NCBI RefSeq assembly: GCF_011075055.1
Contig: NC_058140.1
Coordinates: 8,118,988-8,182,987 of the forward strand
Origin: Mangifera indica
Taxonomy: Eukaryota > Streptophyta > Magnoliopsida > Sapindales > Anacardiaceae
Length of the DNA: 64,000 nucleotides
Reading direction: 5' to 3'
A program made the translations under genes and the position numbers. Below are positions 48,178-59,205 of the stretch, in pieces. The notes below the pieces were generated by a model. It had not been told where the DNA came from. It ran no database searches and was given only the letters and a program-made list of their open reading frames with translations. Position 1 is the stretch's first letter. Each line of letters opens with the position of its first letter.

Positions 48178-48310
48178 GGCTATATTTGAGCCAACCTTTA
48201 GCTCTCCTTAAAGTTGTTCTAGCTTGGCTCGCTTAAAGGGAACCAAGCTCGAATTTAGTTGAATCAAGCTTTAAGTTTAGCTAAACTCAATTCGTTTGAC
48301 GAAATTGTCT
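48178..48310. mobile_element. Decayed MITE of the TAGGGCTGGATTCGAGCC family
   Basis: Starts AAGGCTATATTTGAGCCAAC and contains CAAGCTCGAATTTAGTTGAATCAAGC, resembling the left half of MITE 2. The central palindromes and right terminus are not recognisable. Confidence 0.4.
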
Positions 48311-50145
48311 TAAACTATTATCAAATTCCTGATAAGTTGATTATCCAAAACTTTTCTATGCCACTCTTCTCATATTGGTCCTTTATATTAAATCTTGATA
48401 AGGGAAATATATCTCATCATTCCTATTGAAATAATTCTATTATTATTAATTATTTTTTAGTTCAATTAAAATAGGGATAATTTTATTATTGTGATTCTGT
48501 TTTCTCGCTAATAGGAGATGAAAGGTCTATCCGTGTTCCTAAATATGTGAGAGACATGGATGACCTTTTTCATTGGTTTTGCAGCTAGTGGTTGGTCATA
48601 GTTGCTTACATAGATTCCTTCAAAGTGATGCTTCTTATAGAGATATCCTATAGGTAGATTAAAAGGATAAAATTAGCGACATAATTAAATATGAAAGCAG
48701 TCTAAATGAAAATGTACACAATTAAATAAGCAAGCGTAAAAATAAAATAATTAAAGTTTATATTCTAAACAAGGGCAATCAAATATAAATTTAATAATCC
48801 AATAGTTAAGTTCAAAATAAAATTGAAAATTGATGATAAAATAATATCTAATTACATGATGACATATCTATATATATGTAGATATTTGTGTATAAAAAAT
48901 AAATATACATAGCATTACTCAAATTTATCATTATAAAATAATATATAGTAAATGAAATTTTAGTTTTGCCCTTTCTTGAACTAGTAGCTCTCACATTGCT
49001 TCTGAAATTATTTTTTTAAACTCTCAGCCATTTTGCTACACAAATTCCTCGTGAGATAGTGCTTCTACGTTAACTATTATAACTTACCGATTTAAAATAC
49101 AAAAATCATTTAAATTTAATTTTAAAATATGTACCTGTTGATTTTCAATGTTGGTTAACCACTCACAAAAATTGTAGTAACACGTTTTTTTATAAAAAAA
49201 AAAAAAAAAGCATGCATGGAAAAACTTAACATAATCAATTTTATTGTCAAAGCCGTGCACACTTCATTGTACGATTCAATCTCTATTTTTCAATAAAAAA
49301 AGCCCATGAGCAAGTTCGTTATAGAGAAATCGATTTCTCGAGTTTCATCTTCTTTTTTTAATTATACATTTTGTAATTTCATGGGCAACTGTCACTGCTT
49401 GGCGAGAGGAAGTGAAAATAAATATTTCTTTTAACTCAATTTTGAGAAGCTTTTTCATATATTAGAAGCACAAAACCATTTATTAAAACTATATAATGAA
49501 ATCATTTTGAAAATAGAAATTATTAGATCTGGGTCTACCAATGACGGGTCAACCCGATCTGGTTTTCTTAACTGTCAAAGGACAGTTATTGATGATTAAT
49601 ATTTGGCAGTTGGACTCTTATATAAAGTCCTAACTGCCTGCCCAAAAAATAGATTACACTATTTCTTTTACCAAAAAGCACTCTGTCCCCTCTTCTCCTA
49701 CAAATCAATGCACAGATTATGTCTCTCTATTTGAAAATCAGTACGTAGGCAAATGGCATCGTGGAAATAGACTAACGTCGATACCTTGTCTCGTATTCAA
49801 AGAAGTTTCATCGAAAATTACTTTGGGTACACAAAATCCTTATTTACACAATTCATAGAATTTGATCCTGGCATGTTTAATTATTCCCAACAGAAACGTT
49901 TCTCCAATCTAATTGGCTTCAAATGCCACAACATGTTGCATTTCTATAAGACTTGATAATGTCTCCATTCTGTAAACTCGCTAGAGAAGTAATAATACTT
50001 GCTTTATGTATTACAATTTTTACAAAGTTATAGTGTGCAACATACATAAAGATTTACAAGTCTTCATAAACGTGAGCAACCGCCAACTCCAATTTAAATT
50101 CCTCAAAATCAAATCATTGTTTGGGTGGCTAATTAGTTCAAATGT
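48311..50145. other. Non-coding region upstream of the second phytocyanin gene
   Basis: No gene is visible. 48835-48925 matches the right part of the TA-flanked element found in the intron of the first phytocyanin gene. An A-run lies at 49192-49208. The last few hundred bases are probably the promoter of the gene at 50228. Confidence 0.5.
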
Positions 50146-50149
50146 TTCC

Positions 50150-50157
50150 CTATAAAG
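50150..50157 (+). promoter_or_regulatory. TATA box of the second phytocyanin gene
   Basis: CTATAAAG lies 70-78 bases upstream of the ATG in a CCC..TGG context shared with the sister gene. Transcription would start about 30 bases downstream. Confidence 0.65.
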
Positions 50158-50227
50158 TGGAAACTTGTATCGCATTTCCCTTCAAATTCTCAAAGCGTAG
50201 TCAGAAAATTAGGGTTCCAAATTAGAG

Positions 50228-51040
50228 ATGGTGAAGGGAAGAAATTATAATGCAGTGGCAGTGGTGGTGGGTTTGCTGGTGCTCTATTGTGGGCTGGCTC
50301 AAGCAGCAACTTACGTTGTTGGTGGTGATAAAGGTTGGACTTACGGCGTTGAAACTTGGCCTGATCAGAAGATATTTCAGACTGACGATGAACTCTGTGA
50401 GTATTTAGTTTAAATATATAGAATATTACTTTTTGAAAAAATTATTTAATTTGGTTCAAAAGTTTTGTTGGTCGAAATAATATATCTTTAGTTCAAACTT
50501 CGAATCAATAATTAAATTGTAAAACTCCTTTGACTTTATTGAGGTACCTTTATATTATTTTATATATATTAACATGCTTTATAGGGGATGAAATAATCTA
50601 TTTGATTGGACTTATCTACCTATTAAAAGAGTTTTTTCTATGCATTTTAAATTTGATTCTTTATAAGCTCTACTAAAATTGGTAGAGCCAAACAAACCCT
50701 AACTAAAAACATGCACGGTGGTTGAAATATACCATCTATAGCAAGCAACTCTTTTTCTGCATGCATGTTAAACCCTTATGGATATTATGAAAAAAGTAAC
50801 TAATCCTATGTATTTGAGGCAATTTCTGTTGAATTTACAGTGTTTTACTATAGTTCTGCGGACCACAACGTAGTGATTGTGTCACAGGAAGAGTATGAAA
50901 ATTGCAAAGCCTCAAAAAATGCAAAAGTTTATCGGACAGGAAAGGATCAGATCAAGCTTAAAAAGGGACCAAATTATTTCATCTCCAGTATCAAAGGTCA
51001 ATGCGGCAATGGATTAAAATTAGTCGTTCATGCACATTAA
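50228..51040 (+). CDS. Plantacyanin-like phytocyanin, two exons, three copper ligands lost
   Basis: Exon 1 is 50228-50396, intron 50397-50840 (GTGAGT..TTACAG, phase 1), exon 2 is 50841-51040, giving 122 residues. A signal peptide spans residues 1 to about 26 (V-G-L-L-V-L-Y-C-G-L-A-Q-A), so the protein should be secreted to the cell wall. The plastocyanin-like domain shows G-W-T-Y-G-V at 36-41, F-Y-Y-S at 58-61, K-V-Y at 85-87 and G-K-D-Q-I at 90-94. Disulfide cysteines are 78 and 111. Of the family's four copper ligands only His65 remains; Cys, His and Met are Ser105, Gln110 and Leu115. It is as long as ordinary plantacyanins and has no GPI tail. TATA box and poly-A signal are in place, so it is probably expressed. 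Sister of the gene at 33115-34055, inverted and 16 kb away. Confidence 0.93.
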
Positions 51041-51162
51041 TTCGCATATTTAAGCCAGTAATAACAGTGGTGCAATATTAATGCATCATGATATAAATTT
51101 ACTAAATAAAAATGGCGGATTATTGCTTTTGTATGCGGGTGGTTTGTGTTTCGTTCCAAAGA

Positions 51163-51168
51163 AATAAA
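51163..51168 (+). terminator. Poly-A signal of the second phytocyanin gene
   Basis: AATAAA about 120 bases after the stop codon. A weaker AATAAA-like site occurs near 51103. The rest of 51041-51470 shows nothing else. Confidence 0.5.
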
Positions 51169-51469
51169 GCTTGTATTATTCCTCGAACTATTGTAAAAAG
51201 AACTAGAAATCGAACGTATTATTATATGCGGCTATTGTAGTTATTAGTTGTGTGAAGAAACGAATTGCAAGTATAATTAAAGAACATTGAAGAATTACTA
51301 ATGTTCAATTTGAAATCAAGCAGGGGTAATGGTGAGTTTTACCAGTACTCATTGTTTCACTCAATCGACTGAAATATTAATAAAAGAATTCCTTTGAAGC
51401 TGGAACACATTGTTCATCTTCCTCATTGGTTTCTCGCCCCTATTTCTCTTCCTCATGCTTGCTTAGTGT

Positions 51470-52400
51470 AACAATCCAATGGTCCAAAAATTGAAATTTT
51501 GTATTTCTTTCTGACTAAATAATTGGTTCAAATTAGTTTGTGACGAGGATTGTTAGGTAGGATATTATTTTGTATAATTACAATGTAAACTTGATTCATG
51601 TTTTTTTTTTTTTTTTTTTGAAATAAAATTCCAATATATGTTTCCAGAATTGTTACTCATTTTTAAGGTTTTCTATGGTATTAGAGCTACTTTCTAGCAT
51701 CAGTGGCTTATTTATGCACAGATTCAATGCCTCATGATTTGTTTTTGAAGTATACAATGTATGAGTCACCATTAGTCGATTCAATACACCAATTTGATAA
51801 TTTTTCAATTTGGAATTTACAAGTAGTGAATCTGAGATTGAATGATGATAATTATCGCTACTAGAGAGCTTAGGTGATGTATTTCATTTGTGTTCATGGT
51901 CTTGAATCACGTCTAATAGGTTTGGAAAGTTGTCCTCCACATTATCTTGTTGTCAAATATGATTCTAGGTTAAAAGTTAAAAACATTAATCCTTAATATG
52001 TTTTTTGGAAGTGTTATGATAATTTGTTGATAAGTTGGCTTTTAGCGTCCATATTTGAGAATATGTTTAGTCATATAGCCTATTGTGGCATTGCTACATA
52101 AATTTTAAAAACCCTATAAGAATATTTTAGGACATAATCTAAAATTAGGGTTATGCAGTTGAAAAATTCTCTATTAACAATGAAGTATGGCTTGATCACT
52201 ATAAATGATTTGGTTAGAAAAATAAAAGATGTAGCTGATGCACATGTATCGAGTGGTCAAGAAATAAACGAAGAGGAACTTATACATTTCATAGTAGATG
52301 GTTTAGGACCAAAGTTTGATGTAGTGATTGGACATGTTGTTTTAAAAATAGAGTCTCCCTTTTAAGCATAAGTTTAGCTAAGACCAAATTCATTCTTCAA
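51470..52400 (+). pseudogene. Copia gag relic with primer-binding site
   Basis: A possible short LTR starts TGTAACAATCC near 51467. GGTATTAGAGC at 51675-51685 is a primer-binding site with one C-to-T change. Gag follows: W-N-L-Q-V-V-N near 51810, N-P..V-F-W near 51990, then an open run 52153-52365 with V-M-Q-L-K-N-S-L, I-K-D-V-A-D, N-E-E-E-L-I and I-V-D-G-L, typical of the copia gag domain. Several stops. Nothing of pol follows. Confidence 0.75.
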
Positions 52401-54096
52401 AGATATGAACAATGGCTAAATAAGAATAAAGTGTATTCTTTTGACCTACATGAGGCACAACAAATATAGCATCACAAGTCAAAGATTTTCTAACAATTAA
52501 GCTAATGGAAGTAATGTAAGTGTTGTACAAACTAGTTTTCAAGCAAAAGGGAAAGGGATGGGTTTTAATAAACATTAAATAATATGTCAAGTATGTTGAA
52601 AAACAAGTCATATTACACTAAAATGTTACAGTCGGTTTGACATTACCGATATAGGAAATGCTTAACATATATCTAGTATTAATATTTGTCTCAATCCTAG
52701 TTACACTAGTGTTTTCAATTAAGACAATCATTATGAGGCAAATTCAATGGTTCAGTCAATAGTTCAACCACAGTTAACACAATTTGGCACAAAATTTTTT
52801 CACAATAAAGTCAACCTTCTAGTTCATCAGGCAATGGACACCAAGTGATTTGGGGCAATTTAGATCAGTCCAACATCACTTTTAAACCTCATGTTATTTC
52901 ACCCAAAACATTTTTTGCTACTGTTAAATCCCTAAGTGTTTTAATGATGATAAAAATCTAAATTGGAATATCTAATAATGTCTAAGAAATGTGTTAAAAC
53001 ATTACCAAATGGATATAACTTGAAAAAAATAGGATTCAAAAATGAATGCCCGTGTGTCCTGAGATTGATGCCTATGTGTCCTCATGTTCAAGTTTTCAAT
53101 GGAAAATTCATCATGCATTCTTCCTCGTTCAAATTAAAGGGAAGTCAACATGGTCAAGAGTCAAGCATGGATAAATACTCGTATGCTACAAGACATGCCC
53201 GTGTCTCTTAAATGAGAAAAATTGCAAAGAGCTTTCCTCATTCACAAGTCATTGTACATCAAGAAGAATTCAAAGGCGAAGACAATGAACACCCTTTTAC
53301 GAATCATGGACGCTCTTTCATAAGCAAAATTTCATACATTCAAGTTCTCATTCTTTCTTCATTCATGCTCAATGTTCGACCATTCATGTAATGCAATGTA
53401 ATGAATGACCATTCATTGAAAATGGATGCCCATTCAGGCATGTGGCGCGAGAAGAAAATTCAATTGTTTGGGGGTATGATCGAGGTTAATTGTGTCTAAA
53501 AAGAAGATCAACATGTCAGGGACACCCATTCATCTATGATACAAGTCCGTTCATATGACCTTTTTAAGAGCAAAACGTCCCTTTCAAATCTCAATGGCTT
53601 ATTAATCAACAACCTTCTTCAGTACTTCAAAATCTCACCCTTTTAAAGTTTGTTTAATTACTCTCCCAATTATAAAATGTTTTAAGTTGTTTGGTTGTTT
53701 TTGGTACCCATTCCTTAGGTCATACAATAAACATGAGTTTGATTTTCATACACAAAATCGTTTGTTCATCGGGTGTAATTAATTACATAAAAGTTATTGT
53801 CTAAGTGCAAATGAAAAATTTTATGTTTCTACCAATGGCAGTTTTGATGAATCTTGTTTTGCTTTCAAAGAAAATCTTGATTTTTTTAATCATTATCATA
53901 GTGAAACACCCTATCATGGTTTCTAGTGATATTTTAATAAATAGTTTCTTCTTGAATCCTTCTTCTTCGTAAGATTCTATTGGGACATTGATGTGTGCAC
54001 ATTTTGCACACATCTAGCGTCTAGTTTTTAGGATTTTAGGCATATTTTATATTAAGTTTGGTTATGTTCTAATTAATTTTAGGTAATTTCGTAATA
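52401..54096. other. Non-coding stretch, probably retroelement debris
   Basis: No domain is recognised. 53050-53210 contains GCCCGTGTGTCCTGAG-type text like gypsy LTRs, and 53340-53460 has several CCATTCAT repeats. Small open frames here lack any support. Confidence 0.4.
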
Positions 54097-54100
54097 TTTT

Positions 54101-54636
54101 CTCATTTAGTGTTTAAGTTTGTGTTTGTAAGAGTTTCCAGAAGTTTGAAGGCAATAGAAAGCAAATTCGGAACAAATTTGAAACTTGCAAAAAAGGAAGT
54201 AAAATTCTCCTTAAAAAAGAAAGCCAAAACAGGCAACTAATACGCCTATATTAGACAAAATTATAGAGATTCAACAAATACCCCAAGGTTTGAGCGCAAG
54301 TTGTCTGCCTAACTATATAAGGAGAATCACATGCATTCGATCATCATCATCTTTCACTTCAAGACTTCTCATTTAGTGTTTAAGTTTGTGTTTGTAGGAG
54401 TTTTGGGAAGTTTGAAGGCAAAAGAGATGCAAATTTGGAACAAATTTGAAACTTGCGAAAAAGGAAGCATAATTCTCCTAAAAATAGAAAGCTAAAACAA
54501 GCAACTAATACCCCTGTATTAGATAGAATCAGTAAGATTTAACAAATATCCCAAGGTTTGAGCACAAGTTGTCTGCTTAACTATATAAGGAGAATCACAT
54601 GCATTCGATCATCATCATATTTTGCTTCAAGACTTC
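54101..54636 (+). repeat. 267-bp tandem duplication carrying a TATA box in each copy
   Basis: Copies 54101-54367 and 54368-54636 are about 90% alike. Each has AACTATATAAGGAGAATCAC (54311 and 54579), a good plant TATA box, followed by CATGCATTCGATCATCATC. The setting suggests an LTR promoter duplicated in place. Confidence 0.85.
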
Positions 54637-54799
54637 TCGGCGATTCAAGATTAATTAGAGAACAAGCAACCAGATTAAAGCATCAAGACTTGTGGAATAC
54701 GACTAGAATTCAAGGGGATAATACTGAGCATTATTTCTTGAATCCATTCTCGTTATTTTTATACTCATTAAGATATGTTTTAATAGTTATAGTAATATC

Positions 54800-56685
54800 T
54801 AGACACAACAAAGGGGTTGGGTCAACCTAACACCCGACTCGGGCCCCCTAATTTTAGCCCAACCTATGAGGGCCCGACCCTCACTATAGTAGGTCATGTT
54901 AGGCTTAGGTTAGCTCATCATTGTGCAACAAATTAAAAAAATTTAAAAACTTTTTTTAATTTGGTTCTATGGGTGTAGAACAACTTCTACACTTCTGCAC
55001 CAATAGAAGCTGCTGCCCTTTCAAATTTATTGTTATATTTTTTTCTTTTTTTTTTAATATAAAGCCCCCTCTCCTACTCTCTAAACTACATCAAAAACCT
55101 AATTTCTATATCTCTCTCAAAATTTTCTTTATTCAATCACTCTCTGCCTTTTCTTTGTTCAGTTTCTCTCTACATTTTCTTCATTCAATTTCAATCTCAA
55201 ACTCTTTTAAATCTCAACGAAACTTTAATTCTATCTAGCAATTTAGTTTCCATTTGTTTGAAAATTTTGTATTTTTTCAATTATTTTTTTGTGTTTGGTT
55301 TTTTATTAATAAAATATTTTTAAAAAAATAATTATTAAATTTTACTAATTTATATTTTCTTTCAAATTAATATAATCGAAGATCGTAAATGGCATATCGA
55401 TCTTTCAAATCATATTTTGTATATATTTTCAAATAATGTAAAATCATTTCTATTACTTATTGTCAAATTCTAATTAATAGAAACTCTTCATTTTATCAAT
55501 AATGTCAAGTTGGGACTTGTTTTCTCCAATTACGTTTTCTTAGCTTACCCAATGCATAAGATCTAAGACAATTGTCGTCTATTTGCTCTGCCAACAAGAA
55601 AAACCAAGAAACTTGCACTAGGCCAATGTCACTTTTTTTTTTTTTGTTTTACCTACTACTTTCATTATTTCCTTAGTGTCTAACAATTTAGTTTCTATTT
55701 TGTTTTTTTAATTTTATTAATTATTATTTTTCTTTAAAACATTTTGATAATAAAAAAATTTATTATGTTATAAACGGTAAAAGGTGCTCAAATAATTAGG
55801 ATAACTTCACTTTTATAGGCTCAAATGAAAATGAATGAGTTCAATGTAAACTCTATATAAGAGACCTCATAGAAACAAGTAAAAGTTCTCATTTGTTTCT
55901 ACAAGGTCTCTCTTGTAGTGTTTATGTTGCACTCATTCATGATTAATTGAGTCTACAAAAGTGAAGTCATCCAAATTACTTGAACACTTTTTTCATTTCG
56001 AACATATTCAATTTTTCATTACCAAAATATTTAAAATAATAATAATTAACAAAATTAGAAAAACAAAATGGAGAGACTAAGTTGTTAGACATTAAAGAAA
56101 TTGTGAAAATAGTAGATAAAACAAAAATACATGAAGTGACACTGTCTAACGACTACACACACAAGTTACTTGGCCCTTCTTGTTAGCAAAGCGTATGAGT
56201 GACAATTATCTTGACTAAAGCATTGGATAAGTCAAAAAAACATAGTTAGAGAAAGGAAGTCCTAGCATGGCATTATCGATAAATGAAAATTTTCCTTTAA
56301 TTAAAATACGACAATAATTAATAAAAAATAATTTTATATCATTTGAAAATATATACAAAATGTTATTTAAAAGATCGACTTTTATTTACGATCTCTAGTT
56401 GAATTAATTTGAAAGGAAATATAAGTTAGTAAAGTTTAATAATTATTTTTAAAAAATTATTTTATTAAAAAAATGTTGGGTCAGCCCGTGCCCGCAATTG
56501 TGACAAAGTTTGCGGACCAGCCACAATACGACCCAACATAGATAGGGTCATGTCAAGGGCCTTCATTTTTATACGAGTTGGCTAAACATGAAAGGCCCGC
56601 TATTGTAAGGGACTAGACCCGACATGGCCTACAGGCACAATAGGCCTCACCAAAGTTGGCCTAATATGGCCTATTGTCATGTCTA
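54800..56685. mobile_element. Non-autonomous hAT element with a giant palindromic core
   Basis: 1886 bp, ends TAGACACAACAA at the left and the complement of TAGACATGACAA at the right, with a perfect 8-bp target duplication GTAATATC (54792-54799 and 56686-56693). Subterminal sequence is rich in GGGCCC/CCCGAC motifs at both ends. The left part (55060-55240) is a CT-rich leader much like that of hAT copies A and B, but no transposase follows. In its place is an inverted repeat. It is thus a deletion-substitution derivative of an autonomous hAT. Confidence 0.9.
55300..56472. repeat. Long inverted repeat, ~586-bp arms, almost no spacer
   Basis: Arms 55300-55885 and 55886-56472 pair with a nearly constant coordinate sum, so few indels have accumulated. 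The centre is GAGACC..AGAAACAA at 55861-55878 against TTGTTTCT..GGTCTC at 55893-55910. I estimate 80-90% pairing by eye. Transcription through it would give a long double-stranded RNA. Confidence 0.85.
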
Positions 56686-56789
56686 GTAATATCTACCATA
56701 TGAAAAGAAGGGAAAAAGACTATTTCCCACTCAAATTTTAGCTCAATCTCAAAACCACACCCACAGGAGATGAAAAACTCAAACTCTCA

Positions 56790-57545
56790 CTCATGGTCAA
56801 ACTTCTTTTAATTTTTTCTATTAAAGGGAAGGGTAAAATAGTTATTTTACTGTTTATATTAAAAGTTATAAAGTTTATTACTCCCCCCCCCCAAGTTTTA
56901 AAAACTAACATTTCACTTTTAATTAAAGTTTTTAAACTTTGAAAAGTAACATTTTCACCCCCAACCCTAGGGTTTCCACATTTTTCAAAACTTAGCCACC
57001 CCCTATAAATTTTAAAAATAGTAGTTTCACCCCCCACTCTTCAACTTCATCTTCCAGCTTCATCTTCGGCCTCCTCCTTCTCCTAGTGTGATGACGATAG
57101 TGCAATGAAGAGATCTTCATCTCCTCGTCACACAACCCAGATGACGAAAGACAACACTTTGTCATCCATTTTCACTCGTCGTGTTGTCTAAACGTAGCAA
57201 TAAAGCGTCATCCTTTGTCTGTTCTTCCACATCTGGACGATACTTCATCGTCCAAATCTGGACAATGAAGGTTTGTCGTTTGTCGTCTAGATCTAGGCAA
57301 CAAAGAATTGTCCTTCGTCATCCTTTATAGCCAGAGAAGGGAGATTGATGTAAAGCATCTACCGTCGATGGTGGTCAGAGAAGGAAGCAAACCCTAGGGA
57401 TGAAATTTAAACTTTTCAAACTTTGAGAATGGGTGGGTTGAAGTGTTAGTTTTTAAAACATGGAAGGGGAAATGTAAAAATTTTGAAGTTTTAAAATTTA
57501 TAGGTAAAATGATGATTTTACCCCTGTTTTTAACTAAAAATTTGG
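56790..57545. repeat. Inverted-repeat element with long arms
   Basis: The left ~200 bp (from AAGGGAAGGGTAAAATAGTT) and right ~195 bp (ending GATGATTTTACCCCTG) are inverted copies that share AAAAACTAACA and the CCCTAGGGTTT block. The middle (57040-57330) is GC-richer and repeats CGTC/GACGA motifs. It looks like a Mutator-like or foldback element. The target duplication is not clear, and the copia LTR begins 10 bases beyond its right arm. Confidence 0.6.
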
Positions 57546-57555
57546 ATGGCAGTTT

Positions 57556-59191
57556 TGTTAGAATATGCCCTAAAAACCAATCGTTTTAATTGGTTTTAAG
57601 GGTTGTATATCTTGCATATACATTATTAATAAAAGAAAAGTTCTGTTATACTTCACATGTTTTCAACGTCACTTATATATATATATATATATATGTTGTA
57701 GTTGTATATTACATCCATATTAACTACATGCATACGACATGTGAAAGGTCCCGATGAGTTTTAATAAACATCATCAAATCGTTCCCTACATAGGCAATCT
57801 ATTTGGGCAATAGTATTGCATAATGGGTGCGTGCTATATCACCACAGTATATCAATGGATGATATTAGACATGGTGAATATACACATGGGTAAACAATGG
57901 AACCATTTGATGGTTAGAAAACTGATCAAAGGTTATTTTATTATATTGTTTATCGAACGTGACCGCTGAACGATGATCACATGGGCATTAATATGTAGTC
58001 AATGATACATCGTGAATCATACTAGTGTATAGATCTTTTGACTTGAGATATCACAGTTGTGCTTCGTTCTGGAACGTATGGTTCATACGGTGTATACCAC
58101 GAAGCTAATCATGTCTCGTTCAGAAGTTGTTTTGATCATATGTTGCTTGAGCGAGAGGACAAGTGATGATCATACAAGGATCCGTCAGCTCGACTGCTCT
58201 CAAGTTCCCATACGAATATCGAGAAACATGAAAATCTAAGACACTGACCAGTGTAGATAAAAGACCACAAGAAAAGAGTTTCGATGTGGCACGTTATGAT
58301 GTATTGCTTGATATTCGAAAAGATTAAATATTGGATTTTGACATTCCATGAATCCAAGTTTAATCGGGATGTAATGACGGAATGATTGGACTACATGGTA
58401 AGTGTGAGTAAGAAAGGTTCATTTGATATTATGTGAAGCTTGTATTTCATTATGATGTAGGGGTCATGGGACATTGCTAGATGATACCACATGATCAGTG
58501 GGAGCTTCATTTTGTAGCGGAAAATGAAGTATATCGGTTAACGACAGTTTTAGGTTATATAATGATATAATGAAACGTATCGTCCGATATGGGGCCCATG
58601 ACTACGTCACTATGAACCTTGAAGGTCACACCTATATTTCAAGGAAGAAAATAGTGTTATGAAGCTGAAAATATTTATCCATGGTTGGCTAGCACTTTCC
58701 GAAGATAAAAATTGTGCTTTTCGAATAAGATTCAGAAAAGGGGCAAAATTGTCATTTTACACCTTTTAAATTGTTTAGAAAGTTAAAATGATTAATTTTG
58801 GGCACAAATCAATTAACATGTGTCAAATTCTCATTTCTCTTATTTTTCCACCAATGAGAATTAAACATATGTGTTAACTTGATAATTATCAAGTTTTAAT
58901 GCAATAAATATGAGAGAAAATAAAGAAAAATATACATTTTTCTTTTCTTCTTCTTGTTTGCCGGGAAAAGCTTCTCCTTTCTCATTTTTCTTCCTTGAAT
59001 GGTGTAAGTCAAGAGATCACTTATTTTAGCAATTCAAGCTTCCAAACTTCAAATCAAATTACAAGGTACAAGGTAGTTTACATGTTTCTATGTTTTATTT
59101 CTTGAAAAACCATGTAAACTTTTCAATACTATTGTTACATATGATGTGAACATAAATTGAAAATTTTAATTTTATTGCCAAAATCCTTCAA
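57556..59191 (+). mobile_element. 5' LTR of the near-intact copia element
   Basis: 1636 bp from TGTTAGAATATGCCCTAAAAAC to ATCCTTCA, followed after two bases by the primer-binding site. It shares short blocks with family X LTRs (TTTTGACTTGAG near 58036). A TATATA run lies at 57673-57694. CAATAAATATGAG at 58904 could be a poly-A signal. Two splice-donor-like sites (CAAGGTACAAGGTAGTT) occur at 59062-59078. The start of R was not determined. Open frames at 58057-58357 are chance. Confidence 0.9.
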
Positions 59192-59193
59192 AT

Positions 59194-59205
59194 GGTATCA
59201 GAGCA
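59194..59205 (+). promoter_or_regulatory. Primer-binding site (initiator Met-tRNA)
   Basis: TGGTATCAGAGC, identical to the canonical plant copia site complementary to the 3' part of initiator methionine tRNA. It primes minus-strand synthesis. Confidence 0.96.

Noticed and set aside
58057..58357. Overlapping open frames inside the LTR on both strands
   Set aside because: No domain and located in LTR sequence; the X-family LTRs have no counterpart frame.
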